Below are positions 1 to 6,624 of a stretch of 8,694 bases of DNA, piece by piece (within the stretch, counting starts at the first letter, position 1; every line of letters begins with the position of its first letter). Source of the DNA: Nitrososphaera sp. Lineage in GTDB: Archaea; Thermoproteota; Nitrososphaeria; Nitrososphaerales; Nitrososphaeraceae. The translations under genes were made by a program, and so were the position numbers. The stretch covers positions 1 to 8,694 of the forward strand of contig JAJPDY010000037.1 in the NCBI GenBank assembly GCA_023252395.1, read 5' to 3'. The notes beneath the pieces are model-generated. The model was not told the DNA's origin and searched no databases. It worked only from the letters and a program-made list of their open reading frames with translations.

Positions 1-151
1 TCTTAGAATCACGCTCTGGACAGTGATATTGTTGGACAAACAGTGGTGTAATTAGATTCAAGGAGATTACTAAAAGATCAGTATGTCACTCAAATTACAA
101 CAACTTTAGCTGTCTGGGATAGAGGGTTTTCGCCTACTCAAAAAACATAAT

Positions 152-2131
152 ATGGTTGATTGTGTCATAACTGATTCCTCAAACTTCACAAACACACTTA
201 CTGCAATCGATTCATGGTCATTATCAAAAGGATCGTGTACCCTAACTGTCATAACCGCCATCAAACGATATGACAAAGGGTTAAAAACTACCGAGAGAAT
301 AGACTTCACTTTGGAAGTAAATATCCGTAATCTGCATGCCAATTTTCCATTATCTAAGATAAGACCACTTCAGGATTATGTCCTGAAGGAGATAGCAGAT
401 GCCTTACAAAGTGGATATAAGATAATAGTTCTTGAAGCACCTACAGGTTTTGGTAAGAGTGCAGTGGCAGTAGCACTAGCAAGAACCCTAGATGAGAGCT
501 ATTTTTGCACAGGTACGAAGGATTTACAAGACCAATATCACCAAGACTTTCCTTACATCTGGAAGATTCTTGGACGAAATAACTTCTCTTGCTACGAGCT
601 GGAAAATATGGGAGGAGAACTACGACCGGGAGAAAAACCAATGTGTGATATGGGTCCATGCCAAACCAGTGGTTACAAATGCAGCTATAAGCCGAATATC
701 AAACAATATGTAAGAATAGGATCAATTGTCCAATATGATGAAACATATACTTTTGAGGGTGATGATGGTGAGAAAGTTAAAGTTACTGTAGAAAAACCAT
801 GTCTATATTATGACCAGAAGCATAAAGGGTTAACAATCAACCATACAATAATGAATTATCGATACTTCTTTACGCTCTGCAAATTCACTTCAAATGATAT
901 TGCAACTAGGAGCCTTATAGTTTTTGATGAAGCGCACTCCATGGAAGAACAGATGATTGACTTTGCAAAATTCGTGTTTACAAGAAATGGTATGCAACAA
1001 CTGGTACCAGAGTTCAAGTTCCCCGTCTGCAGCAAGACAGAGAAATTCGATATACAATATTGGAGGCAATATCTCATCGCTTTGAAAGCATCACTAGACA
1101 AAGCAATAACATTCTTGACGGAGTCTAATCACCACGAGCGCACCAAGCTATTGAAGGGTATCCAAAAGGACCCTTATGTCAAGGGCATATTGGATAGCAG
1201 TAAAGTAAAACTCACAGAAGAGTACACCGACGACTTTAGGAAAATGGTAGACAAATTATCGGAACTAATAAAGTCATTACAGGCACAACCAGAAAATTGG
1301 GTAATAAGGACAGTATTGGAAAAGTCGAGCAATGGCATAGACATGATTGAATTTGTACCATTGGATATATCACAATATTTTCAACCGATCTATGAGAAGG
1401 GCAATATCATATTATGCATGAGTGCCACAATACTTGATAAAAATGCCTTTTGCAAGTCTGTAGGATTACCACTAGACAAAGTAAAGTACATTCCAGTTCA
1501 GTCAGACTTTCCAGTTGAAAACCGGCTAATCTATCCAATGAGCGTGCAAAAATTGAACAGTAGGACTCTGCAAGATGAGAAAGTGCAAGAGACTATAGCA
1601 AAGTCAATCGATAAAATCCTAGACAAACACAGTAGAGATAAGGGTATAATTCACACAACCTCATACAAACAATCCAACTTCATCAAAAACCATCTATCGA
1701 GTACTAATAGAGCAAGGATAATAGAGACCGGATATCAGCTGGACAGGGTAAAATTATTGTCAGATCATCGACAAAGAACCGATGCTAGCGTGTTAATGTC
1801 ACCATCGCTTCATACGGGGCTGGATCTGAAAGATGAACTGTCACGCTTCCAAGTAATGGTAAAAGTACCTTATCCTGACATGGGTGATCGATGGATAAAG
1901 GCCAAGATGGAAAAAAGCCAAGAGTGGTATAATTGGCAAACCGCTCTAAAACTAGTACAGGCATATGGGCGCTCTATACGCTCAAAGACTGATTATGCCA
2001 AGACATACATCCTTGATTCGCAATTTGCATATTTTGTGAGTATGAACAGAAACATTCTGCCAAAATGGTTTACAGACGCAATAAGATACCAGCTGCCCGC
2101 AGATGTTGCAAACTGCAAGGGAAGTACGTGA
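152..2131 (+). CDS. XPD/DinG-type superfamily 2 DNA helicase, probable Fe-S protein
   Basis: Likely ATP-dependent DNA helicase/translocase of the Rad3/XPD/DinG group. Seen: Walker A EAPTGFGKS at residues 95-103, DEAH box at 259-262 (LIVFDEAH), motif V-like SPSLHTGLDLKD in the C-terminal half, and motif VI QAYGRSIRS at 603-611. Between Walker A and DEAH lie Cys147, 165, 170, 177 and 217, ending in a CLYYDQK segment. This is where the family binds a 4Fe-4S cluster; the CxxxxC spacing resembles DinG more than canonical XPD. At 659 aa it is complete. The start is uncertain: ATG 152 gives the longest frame, but residues 1-53 precede any recognisable domain and no TATA box fits. TTG 311 (606 aa) has a TTAAAAAC box 23-30 nt upstream and begins just before the conserved RPLQDY region. 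The gene is visibly richer in A+T than its neighbours, suggesting transfer from a virus or plasmid. Its biological role (repair, mobile element or defence) cannot be told from this window. Confidence 0.88.
   Translation: MVDCVITDSSNFTNTLTAIDSWSLSKGSCTLTVITAIKRYDKGLKTTERIDFTLEVNIRNLHANFPLSKIRPLQDYVLKEIADALQSGYKIIVLEAPTGFGKSAVAVALARTLDESYFCTGTKDLQDQYHQDFPYIWKILGRNNFSCYELENMGGELRPGEKPMCDMGPCQTSGYKCSYKPNIKQYVRIGSIVQYDETYTFEGDDGEKVKVTVEKPCLYYDQKHKGLTINHTIMNYRYFFTLCKFTSNDIATRSLIVFDEAHSMEEQMIDFAKFVFTRNGMQQLVPEFKFPVCSKTEKFDIQYWRQYLIALKASLDKAITFLTESNHHERTKLLKGIQKDPYVKGILDSSKVKLTEEYTDDFRKMVDKLSELIKSLQAQPENWVIRTVLEKSSNGIDMIEFVPLDISQYFQPIYEKGNIILCMSATILDKNAFCKSVGLPLDKVKYIPVQSDFPVENRLIYPMSVQKLNSRTLQDEKVQETIAKSIDKILDKHSRDKGIIHTTSYKQSNFIKNHLSSTNRARIIETGYQLDRVKLLSDHRQRTDASVLMSPSLHTGLDLKDELSRFQVMVKVPYPDMGDRWIKAKMEKSQEWYNWQTALKLVQAYGRSIRSKTDYAKTYILDSQFAYFVSMNRNILPKWFTDAIRYQLPADVANCKGST
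281..288 (+). promoter_or_regulatory. possible TATA box for the shorter helicase start
   Basis: TTAAAAAC lies 23-30 nt before the in-frame TTG at 311, the spacing expected for an archaeal leaderless transcript. It falls inside the longer reading frame that starts at 152, so it counts only if the shorter helicase start is right. In an AT-rich region chance matches are common. Confidence 0.25.
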
Positions 2132-2217
2132 GCGCAATGTCTAGATTCGACTAATTCTGGTTGAAGTAGGTATAGATTAACATGCGTTATTGGTCAAAGT
2201 ATTTTCATTTATAGATA

Positions 2218-2228
2218 AGATTTTATTG
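2218..2228 (+). promoter_or_regulatory. TATA-box region of the crotonase gene
   Basis: An AT-rich element (GATTTTATTG) is centred about 26 nt ahead of ATG 2251, predicting a leaderless or nearly leaderless mRNA. A second candidate, TTTATAG at 2208-2214, would give a leader of roughly 12-15 nt. There is no Shine-Dalgarno before the ATG, consistent with leaderless initiation. Confidence 0.5.
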
Positions 2229-2250
2229 AAATGCTAACTGCCTGCTCTAT

Positions 2251-3111
2251 ATGTCCACCATGAAGTACATCCAGCTTGAACCGCAAGGCGACATTGCAAT
2301 AGTGAGGATAAACCGGCCGGAAGCACTCAACGCCATGAACACAGACGTTATTTCAGAGCTTTCACGCGCAATTGACATACTTGCAGCCGACGAAACTATC
2401 AAGGTAGTAATCATCACCGGCGCAGGCGAGCGCTCTTTCTGCGCAGGCGCAGACATTTCGTACATGGTCAACATCGAACCGATGCAGGCAGAAAAATACG
2501 CGACTTCTGCTCAGGCCGTGATAAACAAGATTGAAAAACTAGACAAGCCAGTCATTGCGGCAGTCAACGGCTTTGCCCTTGGCGGCGGCTGCGAGCTGTC
2601 GATGGCCTGCGACATCCGGATCGCTTCAAGCAACGCCAAGATAGGCCAGCCTGAAGTGACGATTGGAATCCCGCCGGGGTGGGGCGGAACCCAGCGCCTT
2701 ATGCGGCTGGTAGGCCCGGCAAAGGCAAAGGAGATGATATTTACCGGCAAGATGGTGACAGCAGACGAAGCAGCGCAGATCGGCCTTGTGAACAAGGTGG
2801 TAAGCGTTGGTGCAAGCGACAATCTGCCACCAGAAGCGCCCAAGGGAGATGCGGCGGCTGAAAAAGCTCGAGCTGCAGAAGTTGCCAAGATACTGAACCG
2901 CAAGCTGATGGAAGAATGCCTCGCACTTGCAAAAGAGATAACAAAGAACAGCTTTACCGCAGTCAAGGTGAGCAAGATGCTGGTAAACCGCGGCATGGAC
3001 TCTGACCTTGAGACCGGCCTGAGGCTGGAGATCTACGGGTGGGCTCTCTGCTTTGCGCACGAAGACCGCCAGAAAATGATGTCCGCGTTTCTTAACAAGG
3101 GCAAGAAATAG
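2251..3111 (+). CDS. Enoyl-CoA hydratase / 3-hydroxypropionyl-CoA dehydratase-like crotonase
   Basis: Crotonase-fold acyl-CoA hydratase/dehydratase. Seen: oxyanion-hole segment CAGADI around residues 64-69, GGGCEL with Glu115, and GQPEVTIGIPPGWGGTQRL with Glu135. These glutamates match the catalytic pair of rat mitochondrial enoyl-CoA hydratase (Glu144/Glu164), so true hydratase/dehydratase activity is expected. In ammonia-oxidising thaumarchaea an enzyme of this type works as 3-hydroxypropionyl-CoA dehydratase and crotonyl-CoA hydratase in the 3-hydroxypropionate/4-hydroxybutyrate cycle; assigning that role here is inference. It is soluble, with no signal peptide. At 286 aa it is longer than the usual ~255-260 aa because of an Ala/Lys/Glu-rich insertion at about residues 187-215. 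ATG 2251 is preferred because the TATA-like element sits about 26 nt upstream; ATG 2260 is the alternative. Its stop codon directly abuts that of the convergent homoserine kinase gene. Confidence 0.93.
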   Translation: MSTMKYIQLEPQGDIAIVRINRPEALNAMNTDVISELSRAIDILAADETIKVVIITGAGERSFCAGADISYMVNIEPMQAEKYATSAQAVINKIEKLDKPVIAAVNGFALGGGCELSMACDIRIASSNAKIGQPEVTIGIPPGWGGTQRLMRLVGPAKAKEMIFTGKMVTADEAAQIGLVNKVVSVGASDNLPPEAPKGDAAAEKARAAEVAKILNRKLMEECLALAKEITKNSFTAVKVSKMLVNRGMDSDLETGLRLEIYGWALCFAHEDRQKMMSAFLNKGKK

Positions 3112-4056
3112 CTAGACGACTCTGGAGCCTTGGCTTGGCCGGCAGACAAGCGTCCTGCTCTTTACGCCGGCCTGAGCAAACCCTTCTGCCATGGCGCCTG
3201 CCACTTTTCTTGCATTTTTGCTTTTCATGAACGCAATCATTGAAGGCCCAGCGCCGCTTATCGTAACTCCTAGCGCGCCTGCGGCAAGGGCGTTTTGCTT
3301 CACGCTGTCGTAGGCGGGTATCAGGTGCTTTCGCGCCGGCTCTACAATGACATCGTCGATTCCGCTTGCAATCATTTCAACGTCCTTTAGCGCAAAGCCG
3401 GCCACTATTGTGGCGGCGCCAGAAACATTATGAACAACGCTTCTCAGAGGCACCTCTTTTGGAAGGACGCTCCTTGCGACTTCTGTCTTTTTCTTGGGCA
3501 CTTCAATCGACGGGACTCCCACTACAAGAACAAGATCCTTTGGCGGCTCTATCCTTGTGAATTGCCATTTGTCGCCTGCAATCCTGCATATCACAAACCC
3601 GCCAAGAAGGGAAGCAGAAACGTTGTCATAGTGCTTTGTGCCGGCGCTGGCTATCTCGCCTTCTGCCGCGTATTCAACCAGCCTGTTCTTGTCAATTTTT
3701 AGTCTATAGAGCGCGTTGAACGCGACTGCAGCTGCCGCGGCCGACGCGGCGCTACTGCCAATGCCATAGCCGGCAGGGACGCCTTTTGTGACTTCGACTT
3801 GCAGGCTGTCATTAACATCAAAATCCTGCATCATTTTTTTTATGACAAGGCCGGCAGAGTTATGCTCCGCATCAGCCGGGATTGCCAATTCATTCTTTAG
3901 CATCCTGATTGTTATCCCGCTTCCGCCCTGCGACACTTTGGTTATCCTGACCCTGTCTTCAAGCGCGTCAAGGGCTAGGCCAAACACGTCATAGCCGGGG
4001 CCAAGGTTGGCAGTGGAGCACGGCGCAATAGCTGTGCAGGACTTTTTCACGACCAA
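3112..4056 (-). CDS. thrB: Homoserine kinase (GHMP kinase family)
   Basis: Phosphorylates homoserine with ATP to O-phosphohomoserine, the step before threonine synthase, in the cytoplasm. Numbering from the TTG at 4056, the three GHMP motifs are present: substrate motif APCSTANLGPGYDVFGLAL near residues 11-29, the phosphate loop VPAGYGIGSSAAS near 93-105, and the C-terminal glycine motif GVTISGAGPSMIAF near 263-276. The segment EGEIASAGTKHYDNVSAS is also typical of homoserine kinases. Length (314 aa) is normal. The frame stays open to a TTG at 4074 that overlaps the GTPase gene by 17 nt. However, a GGAGG at 4070-4066 lies 9 nt before TTG 4056 and 15 nt before GTG 4050, so translation probably starts at one of these, giving no overlap. 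It is the second gene of an operon with the GPN-loop GTPase. Confidence 0.93.
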   Translation of the reverse strand: MVVKKSCTAIAPCSTANLGPGYDVFGLALDALEDRVRITKVSQGGSGITIRMLKNELAIPADAEHNSAGLVIKKMMQDFDVNDSLQVEVTKGVPAGYGIGSSAASAAAAAVAFNALYRLKIDKNRLVEYAAEGEIASAGTKHYDNVSASLLGGFVICRIAGDKWQFTRIEPPKDLVLVVGVPSIEVPKKKTEVARSVLPKEVPLRSVVHNVSGAATIVAGFALKDVEMIASGIDDVIVEPARKHLIPAYDSVKQNALAAGALGVTISGAGPSMIAFMKSKNARKVAGAMAEGFAQAGVKSRTLVCRPSQGSRVV

Positions 4057-4057
4057 A

Positions 4058-4810
4058 CTATCCTTCCTCCCCAAGATTAAGGGTTCGAGAAAGCGCGGCT
4101 GTAAGGTTCACAATGCCGTTCATTGTCACGCTTGACACTGCAATCATGCTCTGGCCAAAGCCGCCCTTGCTCATGACTCGTGCAAGCTCTTTGCTCAGTA
4201 GCGAATATTCGACATCCTTTTCGCTGTTGAGTGCGTGCTCTAGCGCGGCCCCGGGGCTCGCCCAGTCAAGGACGTCTTTTAGCCTGTCTATTATCAAGTC
4301 GCGCTTTGTAAGCGCGTTTATCTGCGCGGTTTTCAGCCGCAGTTTTACAGAGGTCGCAAGTAGGGATATCGATACAAAGTTGATGGGGGATGACACAAGC
4401 ATGCCGTCAAACGTAAATATCGTCGCCTTGCTGTCTGCCCTAAGGTTTGACACAAAATACGGGCCGCTTGCCCGAAACGCAAAGAGCTCTATCTGGCCGG
4501 GCGTGTCCACTATAACGTAATCGGGGTTCAATTCGTCCAGCTCCTTTTGGATCTCGTCCAGCTTTGTTGCAATCATGTCGCTTGCCATGACAAGCGAGCC
4601 GTTTGGACCGAGGCTATAGCTATCCATTATGGTTGCAATGTCGATGTAGTCGCGGACGTCGACGTCCGGCTCGTACGGCAGGCTTGCGGCCCCGGGATCA
4701 AGGTTAAGGCTCACGGGGTACGCATTGGTGTCCTTGTACCACTGGAGCAGCCTAGAAGTGAGAAGCGACTTGCCAGCTCCGGCTGTTCCCGTGACGAATA
4801 CCGCGTTCAC
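4058..4810 (-). CDS. GPN-loop GTPase (XAB1/Gpn family)
   Basis: P-loop GTPase of the GPN family, a homodimeric group conserved across archaea and eukaryotes. Eukaryotic members help assemble and import RNA polymerase II; the archaeal role is less clear. Seen: Walker A GTAGAGKS at residues 8-15, LNLDPGA at 36-41, the diagnostic Gly-Pro-Asn at 68-70, G3 motif DTPGQIELF at 102-110, and TKRD at 168-171 in place of the usual NKxD guanine-specificity motif. Length (250 aa) is typical. The start is GTG at 4810, supported by a TATA-like box 24-31 nt upstream, which implies an almost leaderless message. It is followed directly by thrB, whose ribosome-binding site lies inside this gene's 3' end, so the two are probably cotranscribed and coupled. 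No functional link to threonine synthesis is evident. Confidence 0.92.
   Translation of the reverse strand: MNAVFVTGTAGAGKSLLTSRLLQWYKDTNAYPVSLNLDPGAASLPYEPDVDVRDYIDIATIMDSYSLGPNGSLVMASDMIATKLDEIQKELDELNPDYVIVDTPGQIELFAFRASGPYFVSNLRADSKATIFTFDGMLVSSPINFVSISLLATSVKLRLKTAQINALTKRDLIIDRLKDVLDWASPGAALEHALNSEKDVEYSLLSKELARVMSKGGFGQSMIAVSSVTMNGIVNLTAALSRTLNLGEEG
4062..4072 (-). promoter_or_regulatory. Strong Shine-Dalgarno for thrB
   Basis: GGGGAGGAAGG on the minus strand lies within the last codons of the upstream GTPase gene. It contains a full GGAGG complementary to the 16S anti-SD, and is 9 nt from TTG 4056 and 15 nt from GTG 4050. It decides the thrB start against the longer TTG 4074 form, which would place the SD inside the coding region. 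It is the only convincing Shine-Dalgarno ahead of any gene here, as expected for the internal gene of an archaeal operon. Confidence 0.7.
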
Positions 4811-4833
4811 TAATCAAGGGAAGAATATGCTGG

Positions 4834-4841
4834 TGTATATC
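4834..4841 (-). promoter_or_regulatory. TATA box of the GTPase-thrB operon
   Basis: GATATACA on the minus strand, centred about 27 nt ahead of GTG 4810, predicts transcription starting within a couple of bases of that codon. It sits just after the stop (4846-4848) of the small upstream ORF, so the operon can be transcribed independently of the genes before it. Confidence 0.55.
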
Positions 4842-4845
4842 TGCT

Positions 4846-4959
4846 TTACACCTGCTCTTTTTCTTTCTGCTCGTGCGCCTGCCGCCCCTTGCCCTTCTTT
4901 AGCTTGTCCTGCTCTTCATCTGGCTCGGCGTACTGCGGGAATTCCTCGATAGACAACAA
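4846..4959 (-). CDS. Possible 37-aa charged small protein
   Basis: A short frame from TTG 4959 (or TTG 4956) to a TAA at 4846-4848. The peptide begins LLSIEEFPQYAEPDEEQDKL and continues as a highly charged Lys/Glu/Gln-rich tail ending KEKEQV. It has no membrane segment, and the charged half could form a helix. A TATA-like TCTAAATACA is centred about 26 nt upstream of the two TTG codons, so a leaderless start fits. The family is not recognised. Against it: the start codon is weak, it is very short, and low-complexity charged frames arise by chance. It lies between a small membrane protein gene and the GTPase operon, all on the same strand. Confidence 0.4.
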   Translation of the reverse strand: MLSIEEFPQYAEPDEEQDKLKKGKGRQAHEQKEKEQV

Positions 4960-4976
4960 GTACAATAGTACACAAT

Positions 4977-4986
4977 TGTATTTAGA
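4977..4986 (-). promoter_or_regulatory. TATA-like box overlapping a stop codon
   Basis: TCTAAATACA on the minus strand contains the TAA stop (4984-4982) of the upstream small membrane protein gene. It lies about 26 nt before the TTG codons of the 37-aa ORF. It is a good match to an archaeal TATA element, but function is inferred from spacing alone. Confidence 0.4.
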
Positions 4987-5215
4987 GCTCGCTTTCTTCG
5001 TGCCTTCCGCTGTTCATGAACAAGGCCAAAAGCGTAAATGGTATAGATGCTATGGCTGCAATAATTATCGTAACTCGGATAGACGTGGGATCGTACGACG
5101 CATGAAACAGCGGCAGAAACGGGATCGGGAACAAGACCCATACCCACAGGATCGCTACAATCAACAGCAGTTTCCACCTTTTCCTGATCTTCTGCTTCAG
5201 AAATGAAGATGCCAA
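4982..5215 (-). CDS. Small two-helix membrane protein, unknown function
   Basis: 77 aa from TTG 5215; an in-frame TAA four codons upstream limits extension, and no ATG occurs before Met67. Seen: a basic start (KQKIRKRWK, residues 7-15), a first hydrophobic helix at about 14-37 rich in Trp, Leu and Pro, a loop at 38-46, a second helix at about 46-67, and a short acidic end (RHEESEL). The positive-inside rule suggests both ends face the cytoplasm. No family is recognised and no catalytic residues stand out. An AT-rich CTATTAG at 5250-5244 lies a little farther upstream than a leaderless start needs, so promoter support is weak. The neat hydrophobic/charged layout argues for a real gene. It is divergent from the UPF0104 membrane protein gene. 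Confidence 0.6.
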   Translation of the reverse strand: MASSFLKQKIRKRWKLLLIVAILWVWVLFPIPFLPLFHASYDPTSIRVTIIIAAIASIPFTLLALFMNSGRHEESEL

Positions 5216-5331
5216 GCGCCCTGCTTATTGGGCATAAGCACTCCTAATAGTCGTGACTTAACATAGTTACTCCCAATCAAGAGTGCAGTACCATTCTTCG
5301 TAAATGCAAATATTCGACGATTGCTACTTTG

Positions 5332-5435
5332 ATATTGCGGAGCGGGCGTGGTCTTCATGCCAACGTTCTCGCTTTGTAATCTCTCATGCACACCAACATG
5401 GCGGTTACAATGCTGGCGCGGCTCGCTCCGCATAT
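5332..5435. repeat. Imperfect inverted repeat, possible RNA stem
   Basis: TGCGGAGCG at 5336-5344 is exactly complementary in reverse to CGCTCCGCA at 5424-5432. Pairing extends outward by three A-T pairs past a one-base bulge (5332-5334 with 5433-5435), and inward with G-C and G-U pairs to about 5350/5417, giving roughly 18 pairs around a loop of about 66 nt. The G-U pairs work for a plus-strand RNA. It covers ATG 5386, the first possible start of the downstream membrane protein gene. The surrounding 5216-5385 stretch holds no gene I trust. Confidence 0.4.
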
Positions 5436-6600
5436 TCAGCAAGATGATTTCAGAATTATCGTTTTACGCATTCGTTATTATAGTACCACATTTTATCAAA
5501 AGATATTATTGAATTGGCGACTTGTTGCCATCCCTGCAAGTGTGGTGCCGTTCATTATACTCTTCCTTACTACGAATGTTTCGCCACAAGATGTCTTTAA
5601 GGTAGGGCTGGTGCCGTTCATTGCTTCCGCAGCTGCGGCACTTGCAAAGATGCTGCTACAAGCTGTGAGGTTCAAGTATTTCATCAGGCGCTTTATCGGC
5701 TACGACGTCAGCTCGACTGGCAAGACAATTTCTGCAAGGCTGGCCGGGGAATTTGTCACCCAGACCACGCCGTCGTACGTCGGCGGGGAATTTGTGAGAA
5801 TAGCCTGGCTGACAAGAAATGGCGTGGCGCCGGGCAAGGCGGCGTGGGTGGCGACAATGGAAATCATTGCAGATGTCTTTGTAGGCTCGATGCTTGCATT
5901 TATCGCCGGCGGGCTAGCGCTCTACCGGGGCGGAAGCGTGGTGGGAATTGCAGTCATTTTAGTGACGATCCCAACCTTTGGAGTCTGGCTTGCGCTCGTG
6001 CTCTTTTCTGCAAAGCGCGTCCTGCGCCTGCCGTCATTTTCGCAAAGGATAGTGGAGAAATTCGTTTCCAAGGAAAAGGCAGAGAACTTTGTCACTTCTG
6101 CCAACTCTGCAATAGCTGATCTCTGCAAGATGAGCCGGGAGAATTTCAACTCCAAAAAGGCAATCGGCACCTTTGCAGTAGGGATTGCAATAACTTTTGC
6201 CGCGTTTGTCTTTCAGGGAATATCATTCATGGTGCTTGCAAACTCTGTCGAGTCAAGGATCGGGTTTTTCGACTCGCTCATGGCGACTTCTGCTTCAACC
6301 GCCGTTGCAAATATCCCAGTCACCATAGGAGGTTCGGGGCTTGCCGAGCTTGGCATATGGGCGTACATTTCAAACCTGAGCGGGATACCGGATCTTGGCA
6401 ACGTGGTAAAAGATTCGCAGCTCAGCGTCATAATTGCGTGGAGGATAGCGACGTACCACGTGCCGCTGGTGATAGCATGGATTGCGCTGATGAAGCTTGC
6501 AATAGGCAAGGTGCCAAAAACGGGCCTACCTCCAGCGCCGCCACCTGCAGGCAAGCCCACCGATGGCGGGCCGGAAAATAACAATAACGCCACAAAATAA
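5386..6600 (+). CDS. UPF0104 / LPG-synthase transmembrane-region (flippase-like) protein
   Basis: Integral membrane protein resembling the lysylphosphatidylglycerol-synthase transmembrane region family (UPF0104), whose MprF-type relatives move lipids across the membrane. Numbering from ATG 5386, hydrophobic segments lie near residues 45-62, 74-94, 155-177, 185-208, 262-288 and 347-373. Two family-like motifs are visible: TQTTPSYVGGEFVRIAWLTR at 125-144 and ANIPVTIGGSGLAELGIW at 308-325. No C-terminal synthase domain follows, so aminoacylation is not expected. The end (about 377-404) is a Pro/Gly/Asn-rich tail, probably cytosolic and disordered. Residues 1-41 look unlike the family and use codons rare in the neighbouring genes. 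TTG 5509, preceded by TTATTATAG 26-34 nt upstream, would begin just before the first helix (363 aa) and may be the true start. The substrate is unknown. A dehydrogenase gene follows closely. Confidence 0.82.
   Translation: MHTNMAVTMLARLAPHIQQDDFRIIVLRIRYYSTTFYQKILLNWRLVAIPASVVPFIILFLTTNVSPQDVFKVGLVPFIASAAAALAKMLLQAVRFKYFIRRFIGYDVSSTGKTISARLAGEFVTQTTPSYVGGEFVRIAWLTRNGVAPGKAAWVATMEIIADVFVGSMLAFIAGGLALYRGGSVVGIAVILVTIPTFGVWLALVLFSAKRVLRLPSFSQRIVEKFVSKEKAENFVTSANSAIADLCKMSRENFNSKKAIGTFAVGIAITFAAFVFQGISFMVLANSVESRIGFFDSLMATSASTAVANIPVTIGGSGLAELGIWAYISNLSGIPDLGNVVKDSQLSVIIAWRIATYHVPLVIAWIALMKLAIGKVPKTGLPPAPPPAGKPTDGGPENNNNATK
5475..5483 (+). promoter_or_regulatory. possible TATA box for the shorter flippase-like start
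   Basis: TTATTATAG lies 26-34 nt before TTG 5509, the spacing of an archaeal promoter driving a leaderless message. A second AT-rich string, TTTTATCAAA at 5491-5500, is too close to that TTG. No comparable element precedes ATG 5386. It counts only if the shorter start is correct. Confidence 0.3.
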
Positions 6601-6624
6601 AAGCAGGCATTGCGTAACGCATTT

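Noticed and set aside
1..151. Possible truncated gene at the left edge
   Set aside because: All three forward frames are interrupted by stops within about 55 bases of the edge, and the remaining open piece (52-147) has no start or recognisable motif.
2511..3060. Long minus-strand frames opposite the crotonase
   Set aside because: They are antisense shadows of a GC-biased third-position coding sequence; the crotonase frame has all catalytic motifs.
5197..5442. Minus-strand 81-aa frame between the small membrane protein and the flippase-like gene
   Set aside because: It overlaps the small membrane protein gene, has no promoter or SD that I can see, resembles no family and runs through the inverted repeat. 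It is probably chance, though it gains some weight if the flippase-like gene starts at 5509.
5543..5622. 14-bp direct repeat TGGTGCCGTTCATT (5543-5556 and 5609-5622)
   Set aside because: Both copies encode a similar V/L-V-P-F-I membrane segment in the same frame; most likely coincidence or a local coding similarity, not a mobile-element repeat.
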